Positions 31,113 to 47,684 of a DNA stretch of 64,000 nucleotides are shown piece by piece. Each line of letters opens with the position of its first letter. Position 1 is the first letter of the stretch. The translations under genes were made by a program, and so were the position numbers. Below the pieces are notes generated by a model. It was not told where the DNA came from, searched no databases, and worked only from the letters and a program-made list of their open reading frames with translations. The stretch is from Spongilla lacustris (Eukaryota > Porifera > Demospongiae > Spongillida > Spongillidae): contig OX442418.1 of NCBI GenBank assembly GCA_949361645.1, forward strand, positions 2,251,771-2,315,770, given 5' to 3'.

Positions 31113-31892
31113 ATGGAATTGTCAAAGTGCTCTATGATACTTGTGCTAGTGAGCATGTCGCAGTTGTGCACTGCCGAGTCAGAGGAAAGAAGCAGGCGGA
31201 CGTCATTTCAGATCCAGCTAAACGATGCCTGCATTTATCTTACCCAGAGGTCCTTTGCTAACGGCGCAACAGACTATTGGAGTCTCTATTATTATTTGGC
31301 GAACATCACGCTTGGAACGGGGTGCAATCCTCGGGCTCTTATAAACTCGATAACACAGCTCTATTTCTTTACACCGAATGCCCGTTCAGACTTGCTTCAG
31401 AGCCCATCGGCCTTTCCAACGTTGTGCAGCACCGCGTGCTACGGTGTGGCGAAGCTCTTCGTCCAATCTTGCTTCACGAGCTACGACTCTGCGAGTTTGA
31501 TCTCGATGATAAATGGAATGTGTTCCGTGAACAATAACCAAGTCGCCTGCTACGACGTGACCTCCATGATCTCCACGAACCCATCACAATGCTATGACAC
31601 CAGCGATACGGCAGCACAGTGCACGCAGGCCTGCCGGTACAGCCTACTTCGCTTCAGCTACGACGCGGGATGCTGTGCCCAGAGCGTGTACAACACGGAC
31701 TACCTCCATTACCTGTTCTACATGGATAGCGGGATATGGGGCAACTGCGGATTGACTCTACCTACTTCGCAGTGTACCACGCAGACTAGCGATCCACTCG
31801 CACTCTACTCATCGGCTAATCGCGGCTCTGGTGCTGTGCTGCTAGTGGGAATCAGCACTGTCATTGCATTGTGGTTGCTGAGGCAGTTCTAG
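31113..31892 (+). CDS. Secreted or membrane-anchored cysteine-rich protein, 259 aa, intact
   Basis: Residues 1-21 (MELSKCSMILVLVSMSQLCTA) form a convincing signal peptide. The mature part has 14 cysteines, an even number suited to disulphide pairing, including TLCSTACYG, QCTQACRY and GCC. The last 19 residues (from AVLLVGISTV) are hydrophobic with a polar end, typical of a GPI-attachment signal or a single C-terminal membrane anchor; small residues SSANRGSG precede it. I chose ATG 31,113 because it opens the signal peptide and follows a TATA-like element. The frame is uninterrupted, with no introns, and AATAAA lies 179 bases after the stop. I do not recognise a named family; the function is unknown, probably cell-surface or extracellular. 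Two truncated copies of its last third occur at 5310 and 55,905-56,160, so the locus has been duplicated. It is the only region here that looks like a live gene. Confidence 0.8.
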   Translation: MELSKCSMILVLVSMSQLCTAESEERSRRTSFQIQLNDACIYLTQRSFANGATDYWSLYYYLANITLGTGCNPRALINSITQLYFFTPNARSDLLQSPSAFPTLCSTACYGVAKLFVQSCFTSYDSASLISMINGMCSVNNNQVACYDVTSMISTNPSQCYDTSDTAAQCTQACRYSLLRFSYDAGCCAQSVYNTDYLHYLFYMDSGIWGNCGLTLPTSQCTTQTSDPLALYSSANRGSGAVLLVGISTVIALWLLRQF

Positions 31893-32070
31893 CTGATAGG
31901 GATTGTGATTTTTTTTTTGGAGGGTAGCTGACAGTAGAGGGCTGAGCTGTATACATAATAGTTGCCGCAATCTGTTTACTATAATGGATCGTGAATATGA
32001 TCACCGAAACGCAGGTCTTGAAAAGGGAAAGGGGGAAAGGCCCGTTTGCCGGGTAATAGCAGGTTATTGC

Positions 32071-32076
32071 AATAAA
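32071..32076 (+). terminator. Poly(A) signal AATAAA of the cysteine-rich gene
   Basis: AATAAA within the duplicated 3' flank; the same signal is kept at 5740-5745 in copy 1. Confidence 0.55.
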
Positions 32077-33010
32077 CAAAAGGTCAATTCGGGTAAGATA
32101 CATGTATTTCACTTCGGTTACTCATGCGCGCGGATTAGATTTAATGACTAACTGTATTGACACACCTACGAACATTATCACGTGCCCTTGCGCCCCACCC
32201 TATTACGATAAAAACTTCTCGGTCCCGTTAGTTGGCCCTATTATATTGTGCGCGGGCCGAAGACGCCCCGCGGTGTAACGCAATGGGTCGATCCTAGCCA
32301 CATTATTGTGCACACCTGTTTCACGGCTGTTTAAGCTGGACATTAGGGTGTTAATTAGAACACATTCGATCTTTTGTGGTTTACGTTACGAGGCTCTTTT
32401 TGCCACTACAAATTCAATACACACAACCATTATAATTTTCAGCTGTTCCACAACCAATTTCGTACTTAAAAAGAATTGTACGCACGGTCAAAGTAAGTTC
32501 TCTTTTGCCCTATAATTGCCGCGCATGTGACTATTGTTTTTATTAAGTGCTCAAGCGGCAACCGATTTTTCTCAAAACGCCCCAAGTAGATGGTTTTAAA
32601 ATCTATCCTACTCAAAGAGCAATCATTGTACATTACCTTTGCGTTTAGTGCATACTGGGGCTTATTTTCTGGTGAAAGAACGACACAACCATGTAACTAA
32701 TGAATAATGCACGTCGCCACACCCATTTATGTGTAAATTTCATACACGACGCCAATGGGAAACGCGTAATTTCATGTCCAGAAGTTCTGTCAGCAGGGCC
32801 GGTGAAAGCCGTAGTGAGGCCCGGGGTAACATATCGTTTGGGGGCACCGTAGGCCCTAAAAATACTAGCGAGAGGGGGGGGAGGGGGGGTTCCCCCTTGA
32901 GATTGATACATCCGTAGTACATGTACGTTTAAACTGCATACCACCGTTTAGCCATAAAACAATACAATTTTGGACCGCAGGGCCCCTATTATACTTTGGG
33001 GCCCGGCGTA
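32077..33010. other. No gene seen; dispersed repeat pieces
   Basis: To about 32,230 the sequence is the duplicated 3' flank also seen at 5750-5895. 32,235-32,310 is the inverted counterpart of 9230-9310. Near 32,790-32,910 lies a G-rich remnant (CAGCAGGGCCGGTGAAAG ... GGGGGG) resembling an hAT-like left end. Confidence 0.45.
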
Positions 33011-34530
33011 GGTACTGTCACGCGAAAATTGGTCCGGGCGAAAAGTGGTCCGGGCGGACCACTTTTGGCTGCCAAAATTGGTCCGGGTTGCCAGAAGTGG
33101 TCCGGGTATATCAGCTTGCAGGAAACCGTTCCTTGCCTTCAGGCGTTTGTGTAGGGTCCATTTCTATATGCAGCCGCAGTAAATGCATAAGCGTACATAT
33201 ACTGCATGGCAAATATACGCGAGCATGTACTACTGATAATGCATGCAGGTTCCAGAGGTGAATTATTTATAGACTCCATGCATGTGTTTATACCCTATAT
33301 TATAGGAACAGCTCTTATAGCTTTACTCTATTCACCAAACCTTCTACACCTATGGAGGCCTGCATGGCCTCATTGCCAGAGAAGATGAGGATGAATTCGA
33401 TGCTAGCCATGGTAACATACATCATCTGTGGCTCTTATGATGCATAAAATGATTGATTTTCAGCAAGGTTCGTCTGTGATTATGCTGTGATTATTGCTAA
33501 TAATCTTTTTGGACTGCATGTAAGTTCCAAGATAATAAAAACTCCACACAAGGATGTTCATTGTGAATCAGGATCCATGCGATAACTTTGAATAAGGTCT
33601 ATATATGTATATTAACAGTGCATGCACGTACTGTTTAAGCCAATGAATATAGTTCATTGCAAATAGTGCTTGGTTCTTATGCCTGCTGCATCTGACAATG
33701 CATGCATGCATGCAGTGTACAAAACAAGATGTGAGAAGAATGATGCTATATAAGCTACAAATTAACCTTTTGGTATAACTTTGGACTCAAGAACACCAAC
33801 GGAAGTCACTCCTTTAGCAACGGCAAGGATTAAAGCCTGCTGTTTTCATTTTTCGATAATCAGTTGTACTTGATACATGTGCGCGAGCATATGGATCATA
33901 GGAATACTGAGCCATCATGAAATCAGGGTCTATTTGATTTACAATCCTCCAAAACACGCCTTCAACCCTCAACGAGTTCATGATACGTTGAGACATTTTT
34001 TTTAAACGTAACTTGACACACTTCCATGCATGTGTACTTTTAAATACAATCGTTAATTTATCAGTTCATGCATATTCGTCACAATTTATAATTATATGAC
34101 GGAAGACCATCCTGAAAGAGCTACATGTAGCAAAGGCTGATAAGATTTGTGCAGGACATGATTCATTAGCCATGCGTAAAAAAAGTTGTACATGCAAGTT
34201 GTGTTGGCTATTCAGTCATACATGAATCTCTCAAGCTAAAATCAGCCGCAGGACAAAACCATGTTATACATGTACACGTATACCGTATACGCTTATATTT
34301 ACTGCACACACCTATCACCTCGGAACATATATAATAACACACCATGCATATACTATACGAACTTAACAGTGCAATGACTGGTTTTTTGCAAGCTGATATA
34401 CCCGGACCACTTTTGGCAACCCGGACCATTTTTGGCAACCAAAAGTGGTCCGGGGTCGGACCAATTTTGGCAGCCAAAGTGGTCCGCCCGGACCACTTTT
34501 CGCCCGGACCAATTTTCGCGTGACAGTACC
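33011..34530. mobile_element. TIR element of 1.5 kb with GGTCCGGG iterons
   Basis: GGTACTGTCACGCG at 33,011 and its complement ending at 34,530. Inverted repeats of about 110-145 bp are filled with GGTCCGGG / CCCGGACC words next to AAAATTGG or AAAAGTGG. The outermost ~110 bp pair well, and the internal TATATCAGCTTGCA (33,107-33,120) pairs with 34,386-34,400. No open frame of note lies between. No target duplication is obvious. Confidence 0.82.
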
Positions 34531-34977
34531 CCCTCCACTACACTACTACACTGCAATTGCAAAGCCAGATGAGCAACAAGCCAAGAAATACAACCCTGAG
34601 CTTTTATACCTTAACCCACCAAAGGGTATGTGGATCGAACCTAACTCTCTGAACTTGGGATCATTTGCCTTGCGCTTGCATTACATTGGCTTAATCCAGC
34701 TGCTGACCCACTTTTTAAAAATGGACATTATACTTAGCAGCTGTGTATATTGTTGGTGGTATACGCAAGTATTATTTTTAAATTCATTATTTATGAGTAT
34801 ACTATTTAAAGGTACAAGGTAAAGGCATGGAGATGGGGATAGCCAGCCTTTAGCTAGATACCAACTGAGCAAACCACTTCACAGCCTCAATATAGGTCTC
34901 AACAACCAATGGGGTACAAACCCATCATTACTATTATTATAGATAGACAACTATCTTATAACATAAAAACAGCAATA
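34531..34977. other. Possible exon fragment, otherwise nothing seen
   Basis: 34,550-34,620 reads AIAKPDEQQAKKYNPELLYL in one frame, which is protein-like in composition, but no splice border or domain supports it. Confidence 0.25.
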
Positions 34978-35230
34978 GAGGAGTTGCATGTGACGTCACG
35001 CGCGTCTTACATCACTGTGTATGTTGCTATAAATATAGACCGCGTGGCCGGCGTGGGTACGAGATAAACAATAACCGGACGGGCACGAACAACGGAGGAA
35101 AGAAGGCGGTGTCATACGCTCACGTGGTAAATATTTATAGCATGTCGCGTACATAAAATAGCAACATACATATGACGTAAGTAATATAACTAAACAATAC
35201 AAGACGCGCGTGACGTCAATGCAACTCCTC
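34978..35230. mobile_element. MITE, 253 bp, TA-flanked
   Basis: Starts GAGGAGTTGCATGTGACGTC and ends with the near complement (GACGTCAATGCAACTCCTC), with TA on each side (34,976-34,977; 35,231-35,232). The inverted repeats are about 33 bp, with weaker pairing inside (ATGTTGCTAT). The TA flanks fit a Tc1/mariner-type origin. Confidence 0.75.
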
Positions 35231-35860
35231 TATACACATACCCACATAAACTTAGACAAAAATAGTTCAGTGAAATGAACACTCATAAAACCACATCAAG
35301 TAAAATGAGGGATCGAGGCCTGCTCCATCATCCATGCCATGGATCCACGCAAGCAAAGGTTTGTTGCACGTACAGCCATTCTGGCACGAACCCCATCCAA
35401 TTCTCCAACTTCGTTGTAGTTAATTTTAAAACAATAATATCGTACTACAATATACATGATTAATATTAAATTATAAATACGTACACAATATTAAATAAAC
35501 ACACATAGCAATAGCGATGACCAATGAAGGTCCAACTCTTGAGAGCTAGGCTATTGCACAGGTCTTCACCAAAGCGAGGATAATAATGATTTTTTTGCGG
35601 ATGGGGCTGGGCCTCGTAGGAACGTAAGACCATTTTTACATACAGTTACGAATAGCTGATAACACTCACCAATATGTTTCAAAACGGATGCGCGCGCTGC
35701 TGGTATTCCCGCTAAACTGCTCACACAGTGCACAAGTGAACATGAAGAGAATTCTTCCGCCTTCACAGATCTACCCTTCTCTCATGTTCTAAATAAAGAC
35801 CTTGCGCATGCGCGGTATATTTGCACATGTTTTTATTTTATTTTATTTTTTTGCTGTCGT
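35231..35860. other. No gene seen
   Basis: Short open frames without recognisable content. Confidence 0.4.
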
Positions 35861-37048
35861 GCGTGAACTTAAGCTACTGTAGCAGGTGAGCAATAAGGTT
35901 GTGCTTGTGTCTTGCATCGAAAGAGACAAGAAGTTCTCCATTCCCACCACAAAGGAGCAATCGGACTTGGAATTTCTCCAACAAAAAGCTTTTCACTACC
36001 TTTCGAATTCGTCGAACGCAAGACCACACAGTTACGTGTCTGTGCTTTGATGAAGGATTTGGTGGCGATTTCGTTGACACCTAGGATGATGCAGTTTTTG
36101 GCTGTGGTTTTCGTTCCACTGGCACAAACAACACATTTCAGTAGCTACGAAACAAAGGTGAGTAATTTTTTTTTTTTATTGCTCGCAGAGTTTAGCATTT
36201 TGACCCTTCACAGAACTGGAGGCTACGGAGACTAGGACATTGAATCATCGCGCAGTATCATATCGCCGTCAAGCCTTATACGCATGGACTCCCAACGTCA
36301 GTGGTATTCAAACGTGTGAGAATTCACCTAGTGTATACGACATTAACGCGCGCTACTTACTTACCCAGCGCCAGTGACTTTTAAAATCCATTGCTGCTAG
36401 AATTCACTGAGCGTCTTGTGACATCGAGGCAAGCGTGACTTTACCCAACGCTAGTCACATACCAGTCTGCAGAAGGGTAAGTCCTCAAACTTCATTTTGT
36501 TAACTTTATTGTAGCAAAATTTGTAAACAGAATGAATGCCTTCCCATAGTGAAAAATCGAACGACTTGCCCTGAAGAGCGCTTGTGTATTGAACAGTGAA
36601 AAGTTTAACCTCTTACCGGTGTTCAGACCAGGCAAGCTCTTAAATTAAATTTGGGATGTCGTTAATTAATGTACACTTCTTTATTAGACATGGATGCTCA
36701 CGCTGGTAATATTTTTCTCAATGGAGTGAAAGAAGCAGCTGGAATGAATGCAGATCAATGTAGGTAATGGAAACAAATCCAGTATGTTCTTGACAGCAAT
36801 TTCCACTCCCAGTTTATGTCCTTGTCCTGCTGCTTTATATTCTTCAGGATCCTGGAGTACATGTTACATTTACAGTGCAAGCAGACCAGGCAACCTTCAG
36901 TGGCTCTTTTCATGGATCTTGGACTTTGCAGAGCACTGGGACTCTTTGAATGTACTCTGTATAAATTTTGTGCACTTTTGATTTTGATTTAAAACTGGTT
37001 GAGGTTATTAAAGTTAATTTTGGTATGCAGTATTAGTGTGGGGCTATA
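35861..37048 (+). other. Possible exon remnants, otherwise non-coding
   Basis: After TACTGTAGCAG near 35,886 a frame reads VSNKVVLVSCIERDKKF and on to about 36,050 with protein-like composition, then meets a stop. At 36,086-36,160 MMQFLAVVFVPLAQT is followed by a donor-like AAAGGTGAGT. These may be exon relics but no family is recognised. 36,250-37,048 shows nothing. Confidence 0.25.
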
Positions 37049-41295
<4,247 letters not shown>

Positions 41296-43139
41296 GCATC
41301 ACATTTTCGGATGATTAGATGCATCATGTTATGAGGTACCTAACTGGTTTCCAGATTATGTACATAAATATTATTGGCTGCTTTGCTTTAAGAGACTCTT
41401 GTGTGCATTCATTTCAAAGCTATCTGTAATAAAATTTTGAACTATGTGCTTAGAAAACCTCTGCATTAAATGACGGAGTGATGATTGGGAAGAATGCTGT
41501 TTTAAGACAGCAGCTGCTTTAATGCATCCTGTTTTAGCCCCTAAGCTATTTACTGATATGATTAAGCTGAGGTTTAAGGTTTTATGTGATATGCATGTTG
41601 CGTGTTCCAGTTTTCATAGTGAGGCTATGTGTGCAGGGGTAGATTCTCTGGGTTTTTTTTGTTTTTTTGTTTGTTAGTTTTTTGTTATGTGAATATGTGC
41701 TTTCAATACAGACAGTAATTTAATCCTGCACTAATTGAGCAATTTGCACGTGCTGTTAAAGCTTGTGCTCGGAAGAGCTCTGTGTTAAGTTAGCCGAGCT
41801 TTCTTGATACAAATGCTGTAAGCTTAACTTAGAGCTGTGTCACTTTTGTGTGTTATTCCTTTAAAAGTAAGGTTAGGGGTATTCTCTGCTTAAAAATACA
41901 GGCTGTGTAAGATTACAGTTTTAAGAGAGGTGTACTTTGCATCATAATGTGTTAGTACAACTTGTGCTGTTGGTTATGTATGGTCAGGCTCTCGTCTCAT
42001 GGAGACACGTGTTGTGTGCTTTCATTTTAAAGTTAGTTTCAGGTCATAGTGTCAGTGCTCAAGTATGCCTGTCGTTATGTGTGCCTAGAAAATGTCTGTG
42101 TTAAATGAGGCTGGTTGTACTAGCTTTCAACATGTATGAACTGTCACAACATTCATCTTCAATGAAAGCACACCCTTATTTTTTAAAATATAGTGTTTTT
42201 TTTAAGTACGAATGCACAGTCATCTTGTGTGACATTACATACACTCTTCAAGCAGAGTGTCTCCACCCATAAATGCACTACAACCTGGGACATCATCATA
42301 CAGGCACATTCCACTACATGTACATTTTTAAAAAATCTACATGTACATGTATTTGAAGAGCATATGGGAACATGGAAGACATACACTGTAGTGAGTACCT
42401 TGCTGAGTAAAACAGATGGTGGACTTATATCAGTAACATCTCTCAATTAAGGAACAATGTAAATTAAATTCATATAAAACCTCATGCATGACCTTTGCAA
42501 TGAATTTAATTAGGCCCCAACATCCAAAATGTAGAACTACATGTATTTTAATAACTTTGATTCAACAAAATCCATAATGGTAGCTCACTAAAAGGACATA
42601 AACTCCATTGTAATGACTGTTTTTGAAGACTCTCTCCATACATGTACCTCACAACAGCATGCAAAATAATCTTCTATAAAATAAAGCACTATCTCACTTA
42701 ACAACAAAGCTGAGCACACATGAGCTTCAGTCATCAGCCTTTCAAACTTTTTTTATTTTTGGCAAGGTATGTTTTTTGTCAGAGAATGCTTAAGACTGCT
42801 TATTGAAATGGCGGCAGGGATAGTTGACCAATAGAATGCATGCAGCATTTGGAGACCAATTAGATTATACAAAAATAGTATAAAGTTCCTCAGTTTGCAT
42901 GTGTGTGCACATGTACTGTGAAGAAGGCCTCGAGCAGCAAGAGCCCATAGGCTGACAGTAAAGCAAAGAGCAGGTTCTACAATGAGAGTGGGAAACATGC
43001 CTTCCTCACAGTAAGCAGGTTCAGGAGGGACTACCCAGCCTGAAAATTTTTTCGCCGAAGCACTGTGCTTAGGTTTGTATTTAAATTTGATTTGGGACCA
43101 TGGAAGACATGATCCTAATCATCCTAAATAATATTAGTG
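41296..43139. other. Asymmetric centre of the giant element
   Basis: 41,296 to ~42,110 continues the left-arm subrepeats. 42,165 to 43,130 is different sequence without subrepeats. No coding region was recognised. Confidence 0.5.
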
Positions 43140-45639
43140 GATGCCTTGAAATGCAAGCACTCCCTCACAAAGCAGGAGTCTCTTAAAGAAGAGAGTGTCT
43201 ACCCATACATACATGTAGGCAACGTGATGAATCAAAGCCAGCCGTCTCTTTAAATGGCACTTTTCCCACTCATCTAAAACATATAGATATAAATTTAAGC
43301 AGAGACGACTATTTAATTTTAAATGAATCACACAAAGCTAGAAGCTCATAATATTACAATAAAAAGCACACCCTTATTTAATACGGGGATTTTCTTAGCA
43401 TAAAATTTAACAGCATGTACACCAATCACCTTGGAAAAAATTGCATCACTGGAGCACAACCTTTCTTGGAGTTTGAGAACTTCATGATGCATCCAAATTA
43501 AGCACTCCTCTTAACATACATGTAGCAGCCTTCCATATCATCTAACACCTAGCTAGAGGCTTGACACATTAGCTTATACTCTGAAATGAAAGCACACCCT
43601 AGAGTGTCTTAAATAAAAGAGCATACCCTCAACATAAACAACAGCACAAATTGTGATCTGGGAGCTAGCTAAGAGGCTAACATCATCATGCAAAGCACAC
43701 CTCTCTTAAATTGCTTTTTCGCAATCATGTAAAACCTAGACTTCTCTGTTAAAAAGAAACTCACAATATTACATATTACCTTAAACACATTTACCTTGTG
43801 CAACGTATTACATCACCCAATGCAATGAAATGAAAGCACATAAAAATATGATGCCCACCATAACCTGGGAACTAGCTAATGGGCTTGTAACATGAAACAA
43901 TGTCATGCACCGCTCTTAAATCCAAGCATTGTGAACCTAACTGCTGGGTTGTAACATTATCTAATTTTTATTTTGTAATGAAAACACTCCTTCATATCAC
44001 AACAAGGCTAGTTTGAGTCGTGCATTTAAGAAGAAGAGAGCCCATCCATTCATAAGCACCAAAAAAGGATCTGGGGTGGGAATTGAAAATAAAGCACACC
44101 TTCTCTTAAAACAAATGATCTAAAATCTTGCTGGAGGCTTATACCATTTGCCAGTGCTTAAAAATGAACGTAAACCCTAACATAGCAACAGGAATTTTTT
44201 TAAGCAGCTTGATATTAACAACAGCACACACTATGACTTGGAATTAGCATAGTTTAAAACTGTAACCTTCCCCATAATATAAAACCTACAAATGTATTTT
44301 TAAGCATGCAGAGACTACCTCTAACCTTACTTTTAAAGGAAAAACACTCACAGCTAAAAGCTCACAACATTAAAAGCTCACCCTCATTTAACACAAGTTT
44401 TCATACCTCCACAGCATGGACAATCACTTTGTGCAAAGATTTCTTTACTGGATACATATTGAAAGTACACCCTCACATAACAAAAAAGCTACCCACATGT
44501 TGGTCTGGACACCTGTGACCTGGGACGCATGATGCATGCCCTCTCCTAAAGGTGCAGTGCAGTGTCTTCCTATGAAAATGTAGCTGAAGGGCACAAAATG
44601 GCATAACAGAAAACATGAGACACTTAAAACAAGGGAGCCTTAAAGCAGAGTCCATCCATACGCAACGTAGATATGGAACAAACTACAAGGCTCAGATGCA
44701 ACCACAACTCTATGAAAACAGCAGTCTTCACAATCATCTGAAACTAGGCTGGAGGTTTGCAAGGTTCCAAACATGAATCAAAACTTCAAGTCACAACAAG
44801 AGAAGTATTTTAAAACACATTTACTATAAAACCATAACACATGCAGCCACATAATTTCAACATAAGCACACTCTCATTTAACACAGATGTTTTCCAACCA
44901 CCACGCACAACGATTAGTTTGCATAACTGGATGGTTTAAAAAAAAACTTTGCTGGAAGCTTGTAACATTTGTCAGTGCTTTAAACCAAAAGAATTTGTTT
45001 TAAAAGCAGATCGATTACACAAGCAACAGCTTAAACTATCATCTGGAACTAGCAATAAGGCTCACATCTTGATGCAAAGCAGATCTTTTTATAAATAGTA
45101 ATCTTCCAACTCATCTAAAACCTACAGGTGTTCTAACCTTATTTTACAAATAACACACATCTAGAAGTGCACAACTGTACATTTTAAAGTACACCCACAT
45201 TTAACACTGTGGTTTTCATACCTCAGCTGCATGTACAATCATTCTGTGCAAAGATCACTTTACTGGACCGGTATTGAAAGCTCACATAACAAAACAAGAG
45301 AACTATGACATGGGAACTTGCTACATGATGCATTCCTTCTCATTAAAAATGGCAGTTTTCCTATGAAAATCTAGGTGAAGGTTTGACACCATTGAGTTGA
45401 TAAGCACACCATGACATGAAGATGTGAGTCAATTTAAATAATAGGCCTTAAAGCATATGCAACAACAAACATTATAATCTAGAACTAGTTACAAGGCTCA
45501 ATCACAACCTGATCATGATGCAACCACACATCTATGAAAAATACACATCTGAAACCTAGCTAGAGGCTTGTAACCAAAAATGAACTCACAACCTCCCACA
45601 ACAACAGTCCTGAGGCTTTTAAAACAGACTCTACCATCA

Positions 45640-45659
45640 ATAACACACACACACACACA

Positions 45660-45711
<52 letters not shown>

Positions 45712-45712
45712 A
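45640..45712. repeat. CA microsatellite in the right arm
   Basis: About 73 bp of CA with one CATA interruption; same position in the arm as the left-arm TG tract. Confidence 0.96.
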
Positions 45713-46368
45713 TGAAACTCACAAGATTTCAATAAAAGCACACCCTTATTTAGACATGGATTTTCCAAGCACATACTTCTAATCCTTTTGTGTGCAAACA
45801 CATTACTGATGGTATGAAATTATGCACAATGTCCAGGGAACTTAGCTAAATGGCTCACAACATTCATCTCTTCAAACAGTAATGTTTTCAATACTTTACA
45901 GTTCCTACAGATGAGTATCTACAGATGTAATTTATTATTTTCTAGACGATGAAGCTTTTCTATAGACAAATAATATCTGAGTCTTAAAACAGAGAGTACT
46001 CCTACATTGACTTGGTGACACAGTAGCTAAAAGGCTCAAATACTTATATCCACCATCTAAAACCTAGAGGGAGGCTTGCAACATCACAACAGCAAACACA
46101 ACATGGTGCTGTAATACTACTCTGAAATCCAATTGCAGCATCAGAATTAAACCTACTTGCAGCATTAGTCGATACCAAGGCAATTCTTCAAATCACAACT
46201 ACAGGCATTTCCTAAACAAGAGAGCCTACCCATGTGTTATGCATTGAAATTAAAGCACACCCTATCTTTAAACGGCACTAGTACTCTTTCCATGAAATCA
46301 TCTTGACACATGAGCTGATACTCTAAAACGAAAGCATCGGCCCCTAACATGAAAACACAACTCACTTA

Positions 46369-47684
46369 ATGTTTAATCTCCCGGAATCCTTATTTAAGGA
46401 TGGCCATCCTTAAATAAGGATGATGACCACTTTCTAAGTAAATGATGCACACTTGGTGCTTTATTTTATATTTGTGTTTAAATAGATTCAAGATAAGGCA
46501 GATTAGCGTTACTGCCACGATTACAACAGGTTTGACTTGCTCAAAAACCGGTATTACACTCTCGTTATGGCGAAGCCGCCATTTGCCGTTGGGCGTTGGC
46601 GATATAGTAGTGAGCCAATTAACTCAAATCGAAGGAAGGGCAGGTTTCTGAAAGCTGAAGGAGTAGAATGTAGACTGTCAGAATCAGATGGACCCATCTG
46701 TGGAACAATATCCACGGCGATACGCTGGCTCACGACTCACGTACATTGTACGTACCGCGCGCGGCCAGTCACTGAGTGTACAGGTACTGATTGCATACGC
46801 TCGAAAGTGTCAAGCTATAGCTAAGCAACCCTGCTTAGTTACCGAGAGAGCCACGGAAAATGACGGATGTAATTCCTCAGACCATGTAGGCGGGCCACTA
46901 GGCCTATATATACATGTGTAGCTAGGTGACCGTAATTCCATAATCTATGGCGGCAGCAACAGTAGGCCTAGGCAATGACGTTGTCCCCTCGAGTCTGATT
47001 AATTGGGGCTAAGAATTGGCAACGCTTCCTACATCTCCCGTAACCACTCCACCCCCCCCCCCCCCCCCCCCCCCCATCCACCATTGTACATGCCAAGCTA
47101 CTGTATGCATGAAATGATAGGAATAGAAAGCACACTCAGTCTGTTCAATGGAGTGCAACCACATGTAGTGCACGTGGTCATGCACTGGTCTCAGCGAGGC
47201 TATAGGGATACATCCACGCTGGCGTTTGACCAGAAGATAGCATCTACATCAGTACAAGTACAAACGCTTGATATTAATTTTGAAGTGTTATGATGTAAAT
47301 GCTCATAACTTATTAACCACAAGTTATTTTTTCAACGAATCAGGTTGTGAGTATAGCTGGGTTAACTGACTATCAGAGAAAATCAAGAGTTTTAAAACCA
47401 CTATGGTTTTTGAGGTCAATAACCTCTACTGTAGTGATCCTTATTTAAGGATGGTGTCAATCCTTAAATAAGGATGTGCCACTTCATCCCTGTTTTAAAA
47501 TATGTACATTGATCATATTGACATCATTTACAGTTTGTTATGGAGGCTAATCAGTATACAATTGACCAATAGCATTTATATTATCTAATTTGCTTGGTTA
47601 GCAATAGTATGCAATGCAAAAGATGATCCTTATTTAAGGATAATGACATCCTTAAATAAGGATTTTTCCCTGGAGATTAAACAT
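46369..47684. mobile_element. 1,316-bp transposon inside the right arm, TA duplication, TTTAAGGAT palindromes
   Basis: Starts ATGTTTAATCTCC and ends GGAGATTAAACAT, flanked by TA (46,367-46,368 and 47,685-47,686). The left arm at about 38,530-38,560 shows the uninterrupted sequence, so the ends are certain. Near both ends and inside stand back-to-back copies of the palindrome ATCCTTATTTAAGGAT (about 46,386-46,420, 47,437-47,481 and 47,623-47,662). A C run of ~35 bases lies at 47,042-47,076. No transposase was recognised. Confidence 0.87.

Noticed and set aside
42183..42446. 87-residue frame in the centre of the giant element as a possible transposase
   Set aside because: No domain, no acidic catalytic pattern, and too short.
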